Origin: Trinickia fusca
GTDB taxonomy: Bacteria > Pseudomonadota > Gammaproteobacteria > Burkholderiales > Burkholderiaceae
Reading direction: 5' to 3'
DNA length: 64,000 bases
Assembly: GCF_003628145.1 (NCBI RefSeq)
Contig: NZ_RBZV01000001.1
Location: forward strand, 632,299 to 696,298
Position numbers and translations under genes: made by a program. Positions 10,248 to 19,061 of this stretch are shown here, one piece after another (position 1 is the stretch's first letter; each line of letters opens with the position of its first letter). A model generated the notes under the pieces. It worked only from the letters and a program-made list of their open reading frames with translations, did not search any database and was not told the origin of the DNA.

Positions 10248-11069
10248 ATGAGCGAGCCGACCCTTACCCTAGCCGACTGTCTGCAACCCGCATGGCATGT
10301 GCCGCCGCACGTGAGGGCGCTCGTCACGACGCGCGTGGGCGGGGTCAGTCAGCCGCCTTACGGCGGCTGGCGCGATGGACAGGACGTGCCCGGCGGACTC
10401 GATCTGGGGCTGCATACGGGCGACGACCCGGCGCACGTGCACGAGAATCGCGCGCGGCTGCTGGCGCTCGCGGGCGTGCCGGCGGCCTGGCTCGAGCAAG
10501 TCCACGGCGACGTGATCGTGCGCGCCGACGAGGCGATCGACCTGGACGCGCCCGTGCGCGCCGATGCCAGCGTCACGCAGGTGCCGGGCGTCGCGTGCCT
10601 CGTGATGGTGGCCGATTGTCTGCCGGTGCTGTTTGCCGACGAAGCGGGGCGGGCCGTCGGTGCGGCGCATGCCGGTTGGCGGGGCCTCGTGGGCGGCATT
10701 GTCGAGAAGACGGCGCAGAGGGTGGCGGAGCTTGCCCGGTCGCGCTGCGAGGGCGTACAGGCTTATCTGGGGCCGGCCATCGGCCCGCAAGCGTTCGAGG
10801 TGGGCAGCGAGGTGCGCGATGCTTTCATGGCGGCGGCCGAAGGCGCCGAGCGCGCGCCGACTTCCGCTGCGTTCGCTCCGCACGAGCACGAGGCCGGCAA
10901 ATATTGGGCAGACCTGTATGGTCTTGCGCGGCTGCGCCTTTTGCGTCTTGGCATAACGCGCGTGACGGGCGGCGATGCCTGCACGGTGACCGAGCGTGCG
11001 CGCTTCTACTCGTATCGTCGCGATCGCGTGACGGGCCGCATGGCCGCACTCGTATGGCTGGCGCGCTGA
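10248..11069 (+). CDS. pgeF: Peptidoglycan editing factor PgeF (YfiH, laccase domain)
   Basis: 273 residues from the ATG at 10248. Family signatures are visible in order: VTTRVGGVSQPPY, LEQVHGDVIV, MVADCLPVLF, GAAHAGWRGLVGGI and LGPAIGPQAFEVG. The His and Cys in VHG, ADC and HAGW bind metal in the laccase (Cu-oxidase_4) domain. Members were described as polyphenol oxidases or purine nucleoside phosphorylases, and E. coli PgeF removes misincorporated amino acids from peptidoglycan precursors. Position after rluD is the common context. No signal peptide is seen. Confidence 0.92.
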   Translation: MSEPTLTLADCLQPAWHVPPHVRALVTTRVGGVSQPPYGGWRDGQDVPGGLDLGLHTGDDPAHVHENRARLLALAGVPAAWLEQVHGDVIVRADEAIDLDAPVRADASVTQVPGVACLVMVADCLPVLFADEAGRAVGAAHAGWRGLVGGIVEKTAQRVAELARSRCEGVQAYLGPAIGPQAFEVGSEVRDAFMAAAEGAERAPTSAAFAPHEHEAGKYWADLYGLARLRLLRLGITRVTGGDACTVTERARFYSYRRDRVTGRMAALVWLAR

Positions 11070-11310
11070 TGACTGGCGACTGACGGCCCAGAACGCCGAT
11101 AGCGTCGGGTGCGGCGGTACGCGGCGGTGTCAGTGCGCCGCACAAGAATCGGCCTGCGGCGGATCGGCAACGTGCCGCGTACGCAAGCGTCTTACGAAAC
11201 ACTTCGAGGGAGTGACACGCCCACCGCATCGGCATGACGGGCTGATCGATCGACCTCGGGAAAACGATAATAAAAAAGCTATCGCAGTGCGGCAAAATCG
11301 GTTCCGAGCA

Positions 11311-11339
11311 TTGACACGTCTTGCAGCGGGGGCAAGAAT
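11311..11339 (+). promoter_or_regulatory. Candidate sigma-70 promoter of the pha operon
   Basis: The gap 11070-11445 has no gene. It contains TTGACA at 11311-11316, a 17-base spacer and AAGAAT at 11334-11339, about 105 bases before phaC. The -35 is perfect, the -10 only fair. Upstream lies an AT tract (about 11263-11282) that could help regulation. PhaR binding sites could not be identified. Confidence 0.4.
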
Positions 11340-11445
11340 GACCGCTCGCAAAGGGTGAGCGCATCGAGGCCGTGAGGTTCGCCTGATTGCGCGTCGAGCC
11401 CGCTTTCTCAATCAGTCTTCCGAGACTTACCGGTCAATAGCGGGT

Positions 11446-13368
11446 ATGACTGCATCGAAACGTTCATCGACTTCCTCTCAAACCGATACTTCTTCGAGCC
11501 GCGAGCAGCAAGCCGGAATGGGCAATGCCGACATGCATCGGATGTTCGATGCATGGATGAATGCCTGGCGCTCGGTCGCCAATCCCGCTCAATGGCAGTC
11601 TGCCGGTGCGCCGTCGGCGGCGGCCGCATTCGGCGCGAACGGCCCGGCCATGCCGCCGTTTCCGTTTCCTTTCCCGATCCCGCCGATGCCGTCGATGTCC
11701 CAGATGCCGTCGATGGCCGACGCGGCGCATTCGGCTTCGCAAGCGCTGGCGGGCATCAAGCTACCGGTGGCCGCGATTTCGCCCGAGCGGCTCCAACAGC
11801 TGCAGGCCGACTACTCGCGCGACTGCCTCGAACTCATGAATCAGGCGAACGCGGCCGATCCAAAGGCGCCGCCGCTGCCTGACCGGCGCTTCAGCGCAGA
11901 GGCTTGGAAGACGACGCCGGCATTCGCCTACACGGCCGCCTGGTATCTGCTCAATGCGCGCTATCTGCAAGCGCTGGCTGATGCGGTCGATACCGATGCG
12001 AAAACGCGCGAACGCATCCGCTTCGCCGTGCAGCAATGGACAGCGGCCACGTCGCCCAGCAACTTTTTCGCGCTGAACCCGGAGGCGCAGAAGACGCTGC
12101 TCGACAGTCACGGTGAGAGCTTGCGCCAAGGCGTCATGAATCTGCTCGCCGACATGCGGCGCGGCAAGATCTCTCAGAGCGACGAGTCACGCTTCATCGT
12201 CGGCAAGAATCTCGCGACGACCGAGGGTGCCGTCGTCTTCGAGAACGAACTGATTCAACTGATCCAGTACAAGCCGCGTACCGCAAGCGTGTTCGAGCGG
12301 CCGTTGCTGATGGTGCCGCCGTGCATCAACAAGTACTACATCCTCGACTTGCAGCCCGAGAGCTCGCTCGTCGCGCACGCGCTCGAGTGCGGTCATCAGG
12401 TTTATCTGATCTCGTGGCGCAACGTCGATGCGTCGCAGGCCGGCAAGACCTGGGACGACTACATGACCGACGGCGTGCTGGCCGCGATCGACGTGGTCAA
12501 GAGCGTGAGCGGGCGTGAGCAGATCAATACGTTCGGCTTCTGCATCGGCGGCACGATGATCGCGACGGCGCTGGCCATCCTGGCTGCGCGAGGCGAACAT
12601 CCGGCCGCTTCGATGACCCTGCTCACGGCCATGCTCGATTTCACGGACACGGGCGTGCTCGACGTGTTCGTCGACGAGCCGCATGTGCGCATGCGCGAGC
12701 AGACGCTCGGCGGTCTGAACGGCGCTCCGCCGGCGCTGATGCGCGGCCTCGAGTTCGCCAATGCGTTTTCGTTCCTGCGGCCGAACGATCTCGTATGGAA
12801 CTACGTCGTCGACAACTATCTAAAGGGCCGCACGCCTGCGCCGTTCGATCTGCTTTACTGGAATAGCGATTCGACGAATCTGCCGGGGCCGATGTACGTC
12901 TGGTATCTGCGCAACACGTACCTGGAGAATCGCCTGCGCGAGCCCGATGCATTGACCGTATGCGGTGAGGCGATCGATCTGGCGCGCATCGACGTGCCGA
13001 CGTTCATCTACGGTTCGCGCGATGATCATATCGTGCCGTGGCGCACCGCCTACGCGTCGGCGCCGCTGCTCACCGGGCCGCAGCGCTTCGTGCTCGGCGC
13101 GTCGGGTCACATTGCGGGCGTCATCAACCCGCCTGCCAAGGGCAAGCGCAGCTACTGGGCGCATGAGGGCAAGGAAAAGGCGCTGCCGGAGGACCCTGAC
13201 GTCTGGTTCGACCAAGCCGTGGAGAAGCCGGGCAGTTGGTGGCCCGAATGGATCGCCTGGCTCGATCAGTACGGTGGCAGGAAGGTGAAGGCGCGCGCGC
13301 AACTCGGTTCGGCTGAATATCCGGTCATCGAACCGGCGCCGGGGCGCTATGTGCTGGAGCGCGACTGA
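11446..13368 (+). CDS. phaC: Class I poly(3-hydroxyalkanoate) synthase PhaC
   Basis: 640 residues from the ATG at 11446. PhaC polymerises (R)-3-hydroxybutyryl-CoA on the surface of PHB granules. The lipase-like box GFCIGG carries the nucleophile Cys366; the partner residues are Asp527 in SRDDHIVPW and His555 in GASGHIAGVINPP, matching Cys319, Asp480 and His508 of the Cupriavidus enzyme. The first 110 residues are Ser/Gln/Pro/Met-rich (PFPFPFPIPPMPSM) and variable, which explains the greater length against the usual 560-620. It leads the phaC-phaA-phaB-phaR cluster, with 116 bases before phaA. Confidence 0.97.
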   Translation: MTASKRSSTSSQTDTSSSREQQAGMGNADMHRMFDAWMNAWRSVANPAQWQSAGAPSAAAAFGANGPAMPPFPFPFPIPPMPSMSQMPSMADAAHSASQALAGIKLPVAAISPERLQQLQADYSRDCLELMNQANAADPKAPPLPDRRFSAEAWKTTPAFAYTAAWYLLNARYLQALADAVDTDAKTRERIRFAVQQWTAATSPSNFFALNPEAQKTLLDSHGESLRQGVMNLLADMRRGKISQSDESRFIVGKNLATTEGAVVFENELIQLIQYKPRTASVFERPLLMVPPCINKYYILDLQPESSLVAHALECGHQVYLISWRNVDASQAGKTWDDYMTDGVLAAIDVVKSVSGREQINTFGFCIGGTMIATALAILAARGEHPAASMTLLTAMLDFTDTGVLDVFVDEPHVRMREQTLGGLNGAPPALMRGLEFANAFSFLRPNDLVWNYVVDNYLKGRTPAPFDLLYWNSDSTNLPGPMYVWYLRNTYLENRLREPDALTVCGEAIDLARIDVPTFIYGSRDDHIVPWRTAYASAPLLTGPQRFVLGASGHIAGVINPPAKGKRSYWAHEGKEKALPEDPDVWFDQAVEKPGSWWPEWIAWLDQYGGRKVKARAQLGSAEYPVIEPAPGRYVLERD

Positions 13369-13484
13369 GGCGTGCGCAGGCGGCCGGCAAGCCGGCGGCC
13401 TCGCGTGTGCGACGTTGCGCGTGAAGAGTTTTCAACTGTAGGAGAGGCGGCCCCGTTAGGCTGCTTCGCTCGGAGGAGCATCAA

Positions 13485-14666
13485 ATGACTGACGTAGTGA
13501 TCGTATCGGCCGCGCGTACCGCGGTCGGCAAGTTCGGCGGCTCGCTCGCCCGGGTCGCGGCGCCTGATCTCGGCGCGACGGTGATCCGCGCGGTGCTCGA
13601 GCGCGCGGGCGTCAAGCCTGAGCAAGTCAGCGAAGTCATCATGGGCCAAGTGCTGGCGGCGGGTTCGGGCCAGAACCCGGCGCGTCAGGCACTGATCAAG
13701 GCGGGCCTGCCGAGCGCCGTGCCAGCCATGACCATCAACAAGGTCTGCGGCTCGGGTTTGAAGGCCGTCATGCTCGCGGCCAACGCCGTGATCGCCGGCG
13801 ATGCCGACATCGTCGTGGCTGGCGGCCAGGAGAACATGAGTGCGGCGCCGCACGTGCTGCCCGGCTCGCGCGACGGTTTCCGCATGGGGGATACCAAGCT
13901 CGTCGACACCATGATCGTCGACGGCCTGTGGGACGTCTTCAACCAGTACCACATGGGTGTGACGGCCGAGAACGTCGCCAAGGAGTACGGCATCACGCGC
14001 GAAGAGCAGGACAAGTTCGCGGCGTTGTCGCAGAACAAGGCCGAGGCGGCGCAGAAGGCCGGGCGCTTCAACGACGAGATCGTGCCTGTGCACGTGCCGC
14101 AGCGCAAAGGCGAGCCGCTTGCGTTCGCGACTGACGAATTCGTGCGCCACGGCGTGACGGCCGAGTCGCTGGGGAGCCTGAAGCCGGCGTTTGCGAAGGA
14201 GGGCTCGGTGACGGCCGGCAACGCTTCTGGCCTCAACGACGGCGCAGCCGCGGTGCTCGTGATGTCGGCGAAGAAGGCCGAAGCGCTGGGCCTGAAGCCG
14301 CTCGCGCGCATCAAGGCCTATGCGAACGCGGGTGTCGATCCGAAGGTGATGGGCATGGGCCCGGTGCCGGCCTCGCGTCGCTGTCTCGAGCGTGCAGGCT
14401 GGACGCCCGGCGATCTCGACCTGATGGAAATCAACGAGGCGTTCGCCGCGCAGGCACTGGCGGTCCACAAGCAGATGGGCTGGGATACCACGAAGGTCAA
14501 CGTGAACGGCGGGGCGATCGCGATCGGCCATCCGATCGGCGCATCGGGTTGCCGGATCCTCGTCACGCTGCTGCACGAAATGCAGAAGCGTGAGGCCAAG
14601 CGTGGCCTGGCCTCGCTGTGCATCGGCGGGGGCATGGGTGTGGCGCTTGCGGTCGAGCGCATCTAG
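13485..14666 (+). CDS. phaA: Acetyl-CoA acetyltransferase PhaA (beta-ketothiolase)
   Basis: 393 residues, full thiolase length, beginning [19 protein letters not shown] behind a GGAGGAGC ribosome site. The acyl-accepting Cys88 lies in NKVCGSGLK; the second half holds [17 protein letters not shown] (catalytic His) and CIGGGMG (second catalytic Cys). It condenses two acetyl-CoA to acetoacetyl-CoA, the first step of PHB synthesis. A second thiolase (bktB type, 31363) lies beyond the island and shares much of the sequence pattern. Confidence 0.96.
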   Translation: MTDVVIVSAARTAVGKFGGSLARVAAPDLGATVIRAVLERAGVKPEQVSEVIMGQVLAAGSGQNPARQALIKAGLPSAVPAMTINKVCGSGLKAVMLAANAVIAGDADIVVAGGQENMSAAPHVLPGSRDGFRMGDTKLVDTMIVDGLWDVFNQYHMGVTAENVAKEYGITREEQDKFAALSQNKAEAAQKAGRFNDEIVPVHVPQRKGEPLAFATDEFVRHGVTAESLGSLKPAFAKEGSVTAGNASGLNDGAAAVLVMSAKKAEALGLKPLARIKAYANAGVDPKVMGMGPVPASRRCLERAGWTPGDLDLMEINEAFAAQALAVHKQMGWDTTKVNVNGGAIAIGHPIGASGCRILVTLLHEMQKREAKRGLASLCIGGGMGVALAVERI

Positions 14667-14779
14667 CGCGTCTGTCCTGGCAGGCAGATAAGCCGCTGGG
14701 CGTGAGGGCTGAGGCCCGGCGGTCAACACGGGGAGCATTGAAGCTGCTGCTCCCCGAAAACGAGAATGGAGCGTGATTC

Positions 14780-15520
14780 ATGACTCAGCGTATTGCTTAC
14801 GTAACGGGCGGCATGGGCGGCATCGGCACCGGCATCTGCCAGCGCCTGCACAAGCAGGGCTTCAAGGTCGTCGCGGGCTGTGGGCCGAATTCGCCGCGCC
14901 GTGTGACGTGGCTCGAGCAGCAGAAGGCGCTCGGCTACGATTTCGTCGCTTCCGAGGGCAACGTCGGCGATTGGGACTCGACCAAGGAAGCGTTCGACAA
15001 GGTCAAGGCCGAAGTCGGCGAAGTCGACGTGCTCGTCAACAATGCGGGCATTACGCGTGACGTCGTATTCCGCAAGATGACGCATGAGGACTGGACGGCC
15101 GTGATCGACACGAACCTCACGAGCCTGTTCAACGTCACGAAGCAGGTCATCGACGGCATGGTCGAGCGCGGCTTCGGGCGTGTGATCAACATCTCGTCGG
15201 TGAACGGCCAGAAGGGCCAGTTCGGTCAGACCAATTATTCGACGGCGAAGGCCGGCATTCACGGCTTCACAATGGCGCTCGCGCAGGAAGTGGCGACCAA
15301 GGGCGTGACGGTGAACACGGTATCGCCGGGTTACATCGGCACGGACATGGTCAAGTCGATCCGTTCCGACGTGCTGGAGAAGATCATCGCGACGATTCCC
15401 GTGCGCCGGCTCGGCACGCCGGAGGAGATCGCCTCGATCGTCGCATGGCTGGCCTCCGAGGAGTCGGGCTTTTCTACGGGCGCCGATTTTTCGCTGAACG
15501 GCGGTTTGCATATGGGCTGA
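14780..15520 (+). CDS. phaB: NADPH-dependent acetoacetyl-CoA reductase PhaB
   Basis: 246 residues, the standard length. Short-chain dehydrogenase features: cofactor motif VTGGMGGIGTGI near the N-terminus, VLVNNAGITRD, the catalytic Ser in NISSVNGQKGQFGQ and the YSTAKAG Tyr-Lys pair. It reduces acetoacetyl-CoA to (R)-3-hydroxybutyryl-CoA for PhaC. GGAG lies 10 bases before the ATG. It is the third gene of the pha cluster. Confidence 0.96.
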   Translation: MTQRIAYVTGGMGGIGTGICQRLHKQGFKVVAGCGPNSPRRVTWLEQQKALGYDFVASEGNVGDWDSTKEAFDKVKAEVGEVDVLVNNAGITRDVVFRKMTHEDWTAVIDTNLTSLFNVTKQVIDGMVERGFGRVINISSVNGQKGQFGQTNYSTAKAGIHGFTMALAQEVATKGVTVNTVSPGYIGTDMVKSIRSDVLEKIIATIPVRRLGTPEEIASIVAWLASEESGFSTGADFSLNGGLHMG

Positions 15521-15666
15521 CGCCGGCCGCGCCGGCCATCGCTACGAGGCCGGCGCGATCAGCGTCAACAGGGTTGGGTTGCGGGGGTCCGGCTCGCGAG
15601 CATGGCGCTCGTCGGGCTAGAGGGCGCCGTCATTGCGCTTCGTTTGCGTTCCTGAGAAGGCGTTAC

Positions 15667-16236
15667 ATGTCTACTACAAAGAAAACAGCCGAACGATTCA
15701 TCAAGAAATATCCGAACCGTCGGCTATACGATACGGAGACGAGCACGTACATCACGCTGAGCGACGTGAAGCAACTCGTGCTCGATCAGGAGGACTTCAA
15801 GGTCATCGACGCGAAGACCAATGAAGATTTGACCCGCAGCATCCTGCTGCAAATCATTCTCGAAGAAGAAAGCGGCGGTGTGCCGATGTTCTCGTCGTCG
15901 ATGCTCTCGCAGATCATCCGTTTCTACGGTCACGCGATGCAGGGGATGATGGGTGCCTATCTGGAGAAGAACATCCAGGCGTTCATCGAGATCCAGAACA
16001 AGCTCGCCGAGCAATCGAAGAATTTGTATGAAGGCAACGCGCTGAACCCTGAAGTCTGGTCGCAGTTCATGAACATGCAGGCGCCGATGATGCAGGGGAT
16101 GATGACGAGCTACATCGAGCAGTCGAAGAACATGTTCGTGCAGATGCAGGAGCAAATGCAGAACCAGGCCAAGTCGATGTTCAGTACGTTTCCGTTCAAT
16201 CAGCCCGATAAGGCTGGCGACAAGAAACCCGAGTAA
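15667..16236 (+). CDS. phaR: PHB synthesis repressor PhaR
   Basis: 189 residues from ATG 15667; the upstream open frame is not PhaR-like. The N-terminal PHB accumulation regulatory DNA-binding domain is visible (IKKYPNRRLYDTETSTYITL, residues 12-31), followed by the PHB-binding helical domain (MLSQIIRFYGHAMQGMMGAYLEKN) and a Met/Gln-rich C-terminal helix. PhaR represses phasin and pha genes and is titrated by nascent PHB granules. Its last 90 bases have a near copy at 29220-29310 on the far side of the island, so the present 3' end may have arrived with the insertion. Confidence 0.95.
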   Translation: MSTTKKTAERFIKKYPNRRLYDTETSTYITLSDVKQLVLDQEDFKVIDAKTNEDLTRSILLQIILEEESGGVPMFSSSMLSQIIRFYGHAMQGMMGAYLEKNIQAFIEIQNKLAEQSKNLYEGNALNPEVWSQFMNMQAPMMQGMMTSYIEQSKNMFVQMQEQMQNQAKSMFSTFPFNQPDKAGDKKPE

Positions 16237-16304
16237 CGGCAAGGGTTTCAGCGGCATCGGTCACGGCTGAACTGGCGATCGGTCTTCGCTGCGCCTACCG
16301 CCCC

Positions 16305-16373
16305 GGTGTAGCTTTTTCGATGTGTTCGAGAAAAGCTACACCGCTACCTGTCCCTTTTTTAAAAAGCTACACC
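16305..16373. repeat. Three-copy GGTGTAGCTTTTT element downstream of phaR, forming a terminator-like hairpin
   Basis: GGTGTAGCTTTTTCG (16305-16319) pairs with CGAGAAAAGCTACACC (16327-16342) in a long hairpin, and a third copy AAAAAGCTACACC follows at 16361-16373 after a run of six T's. Either copy 2 or copy 3 can pair with copy 1, giving alternative stems. The gap 16237-16473 holds no gene. It probably terminates the pha transcript. Confidence 0.7.
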
Positions 16374-16473
16374 GAGGAGCTGCAAAGCTATCCGGGGAGG
16401 GAGTGTGTGCCATTTGCTGCACGAGCAGCGTTGGCAGGCGGCCGCCCGCCAACGGACAGGACAGCCCATGCAA

Positions 16474-17703
16474 TCATGCCATTAGACATGGAGTCCTAAC
16501 TAAATCGATCTCCTCAGCTTTTGCTCGCTCTCCCATGCGCTGCGACAGCCCCTGCGAAACCGCTCTGTCCGCGCGAAACTCATAGCCGGTCGAAAAGCAA
16601 TGATCGATCCACGCGCTGTAGGTCAAGGCGGAATCGGCGTTCAATGGCAAGGGTGCGGTCGGGGTCGAGCGGGTGCCGAAAAATTGCTGCTTCCGTGCAT
16701 CGCGCGGCGCATGCCCGAACAAGGTTTTGTATGCACGGCTGAAATTATTTTCGCTCACGAAGCCATGACGGCGCGCTATTTCACTGATCCGGTATTTCAA
16801 ACCGCTAGAGTTCGTCAACTCCTGGTGCGCTCCGACAAGACGCCGTTCCTGAATGACATGCGCAATCCCATTGCTCGATTCGAACAGGCGGTACAGGGTG
16901 GATCGCGAAACACCGACATTCTTGCAAATCTGATCCACATTCAAATTCGGGTCGAATAGATTTTCGTCGATATAGGATCGGATGCGCTTCCGCAAAATAA
17001 AGGAAACTTCGGTGTCGACTTGAGATGTCGTCTCCGGATCCGGCCGCACGCAAGCATGAAGCAAGTGACGGGTGGCCTGGACGACGTGCGGTATCTCCTC
17101 AGGCGTCAACTGATGCGCGCGTCTGCTCAGCGAACACATGTAGTCAACCAACAGGCCGGCGGATAGCCCGGTCAAGCATTTCCCATGCAGCATCGACAAA
17201 TCTCGATGCATGAATTCCCGGGGAACGATCAGATAAATCGCATCGCCAAGAACAATTTCCAGATCGATTGTTGACGTTTGATCCAAAAGTACCAAGTCGC
17301 CGTTCCCGGCGATGATATTCCGCCGGCCGGCGCTGCCTCGCGTTGCCTCGGACAACTGGAATTGGAATACGTAGTAGTCGAGATCCCCCTTGCCAAGATG
17401 TCGCTCGGTGCGGCGCGCGCGATGCGCAATTCGTTTGGACGGATTCAACCATGTCCGCCGGCCTATGATCAACGCATCAACCTGGAATGCCGTCATTTCG
17501 GCATCGAAGGCGACATTGGGGTCGTCGGGAGGGTACAAGTCGACCATTCCGGCATGTTGAATTCGCCAAGCGTCAAATCTGTCTGATATGGGAAATCCGG
17601 TCGTAGAAAATCGGAATGACTGGATTGGGCTAGATTCGTTCACGGCAATCTCCGAGAGCTTTCTAACAGGCCGATGAAATGCGCTCCAGTAATGCGATGG
17701 CAA
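16474..17703 (-). CDS. AraC family transcriptional regulator with C-terminal extension
   Basis: 409 residues. The N-terminal part resembles the AraC-binding-like sensor domain (YYVFQFQLSEA...GDLVLLDQTSTIDLEI). The AraC HTH pair lies at about residues 238-337, with the first helix-turn-helix in QICKNVGVSRSTLYRLFE and the second in ISEIARRHGFVSENNFSRAY, ending LFGHAPRDAR. About 70 residues follow the HTH, which is unusual because AraC proteins normally end there. It is the first island gene after phaR and is the obvious candidate regulator of the two divergent biosynthetic operons. The start is uncertain; a later start near residue 21 would still keep the whole sensor domain. Confidence 0.85.
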   Translation of the reverse strand: MPSHYWSAFHRPVRKLSEIAVNESSPIQSFRFSTTGFPISDRFDAWRIQHAGMVDLYPPDDPNVAFDAEMTAFQVDALIIGRRTWLNPSKRIAHRARRTERHLGKGDLDYYVFQFQLSEATRGSAGRRNIIAGNGDLVLLDQTSTIDLEIVLGDAIYLIVPREFMHRDLSMLHGKCLTGLSAGLLVDYMCSLSRRAHQLTPEEIPHVVQATRHLLHACVRPDPETTSQVDTEVSFILRKRIRSYIDENLFDPNLNVDQICKNVGVSRSTLYRLFESSNGIAHVIQERRLVGAHQELTNSSGLKYRISEIARRHGFVSENNFSRAYKTLFGHAPRDARKQQFFGTRSTPTAPLPLNADSALTYSAWIDHCFSTGYEFRADRAVSQGLSQRMGERAKAEEIDLVRTPCLMA

Positions 17704-18035
17704 TATCCTCTTCGATCTGTTAGCGATGAGATGGGCGAAGGATATTCCGCGTGCCGTGTTCGCACTATGCGTGGATTTCGTAGACGGCCTATGTGTTAGA
17801 GAATAATGGACTACGAAGGTGGTGTGAACTCGGGGATGAAAATGATAAATAGAATTTGTACTCTATTTTGCGCTCTAATTTTGCGGTAATTAATGCCTTG
17901 ATGGCGAGTATTGGAAAATATTCCCTGCAACGACACACTGGCGTTCGGTCAGCTCGGAAAATCGGCCTTCAAAATCGGTCTATTTATCCATAACCGCGCG
18001 CGCCGATCCCAAGGCGCGCGCTTTGCCGCGTCGTA
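17704..18035. other. AT-rich intergenic region upstream of the araC-type gene
   Basis: No coding sequence supported. 17815-17905 is clearly AT-rich (GATAAATAGAATTTGTACTC region) compared with its surroundings and should contain the promoter for the leftward regulator gene. No tRNA, integrase site or IS end was recognised. Confidence 0.5.
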
Positions 18036-19061
18036 TCACGCCATGTGCGCCATGTCTTCGCGGCGGATCGCACCGAGCATCGGTCTGCCCTCGATGAAGC
18101 GGATAACCTCGTCGACCGCCATCTCGCCGAGGCGGGTCCGTTCGAGACCGACGGCACCGGCGATATGCGGCGTCAGGAAAACGTTCGGCAGATCGAAGAG
18201 GGCCGATGTCGTCTCGGGAATGTCCGGATCGGTGACGTCGATGACCGCGTCGATGCGGCCGGTGTTCAGCACGGCAATCAGGGCGGCTTCGTCGACCAGT
18301 GCGCCGCGCGCCGTATTGATGAATGTCGCGCCGTCCTTCATCAGCGCGAGTCGTCCGGCGTCGATCATGCGCCGTGTCGCGGGCAGGGAAGGCGCGTGCA
18401 GCGAGACGATGTCGGCCGATGCCATCAGGGTATCCAGCCCGGTCCTCTCGACGCCCAGCCTGGCGGCCTCGAGTTCGTCGACCATCGGGTCGTGGAGCAG
18501 GATGCGATAGTCGAAGGGCGAAAGCAGTTCGATGACCCTTCGGCCGACACGCGAGGCGCCGATGATGCCGACGGTGCGGCGGTAGTTGCCGATGGCTTCG
18601 GCCTGTATCGGCACCGTCCGCTGGCGGTTGCGATCGCCGACATAGCGATTGCGAAACTGAAAGACCTTCTTGCCGGCGAAGAGGATGGCGGCAAGCGTGA
18701 ATTCGGCAACGGGCAGGGCGTTGGCCTGTGCGGCATGGCTGACCGATATGCCACGATCGAACAGGCTGTCGCCGAGTATGCCCTTCACCGTGCCGGCTGC
18801 GTGGGCCACCAGTTTCAGATGGGGGGCCAGCGCCAGCGCTGGCGCGTCGAGCGGCGGCGAGCCCCAGCCCGTGACCAGGATTTCCGCTTCGGCAAGGAGT
18901 TGGCCGGCGCGCTCGTCGTCGAATCGCTGCATCGGTGCGGCGTCGAGCACGCGGCCCACGGTATCGAGGCGTTGGACGAGCGCCGCCGGCAAGACATGCC
19001 GGGTGCGGGACGGCTGCATGGCAAAGGCGATGCCCGGGCGGCTGGAACGGAATCGCGTCAT
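18036..19061 (-). CDS. D-isomer-specific 2-hydroxyacid dehydrogenase
   Basis: 341 residues. The NAD-binding motif is GIIGASRVG (residues 165-173). The substrate-binding Arg252 lies in NTARGALVDE, and His299 in LTPHIAGA acts as acid/base. The usual acidic partner, Glu in the DVTDPEP pattern, appears as Asp280 (DVTDPDIPE). The family oxidises or reduces D-2-hydroxyacids such as glycerate, phosphoglycerate or hydroxypyruvate with NAD(P)H. The start overlaps the stop of the DUF2264 gene by 4 bases (19058-19061), so the two are translationally coupled and it is the last gene of the leftward operon. In this setting it might supply or consume a hydroxyacid such as glycerate or tartronate semialdehyde; that is inference. 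Confidence 0.85.
   Translation of the reverse strand: MTRFRSSRPGIAFAMQPSRTRHVLPAALVQRLDTVGRVLDAAPMQRFDDERAGQLLAEAEILVTGWGSPPLDAPALALAPHLKLVAHAAGTVKGILGDSLFDRGISVSHAAQANALPVAEFTLAAILFAGKKVFQFRNRYVGDRNRQRTVPIQAEAIGNYRRTVGIIGASRVGRRVIELLSPFDYRILLHDPMVDELEAARLGVERTGLDTLMASADIVSLHAPSLPATRRMIDAGRLALMKDGATFINTARGALVDEAALIAVLNTGRIDAVIDVTDPDIPETTSALFDLPNVFLTPHIAGAVGLERTRLGEMAVDEVIRFIEGRPMLGAIRREDMAHMA

Noticed and set aside
18036-19061. SerA phosphoglycerate dehydrogenase
   Set aside because: At 341 residues it lacks the C-terminal ACT domain and the sequence around the active site is that of general D-2-hydroxyacid dehydrogenases.
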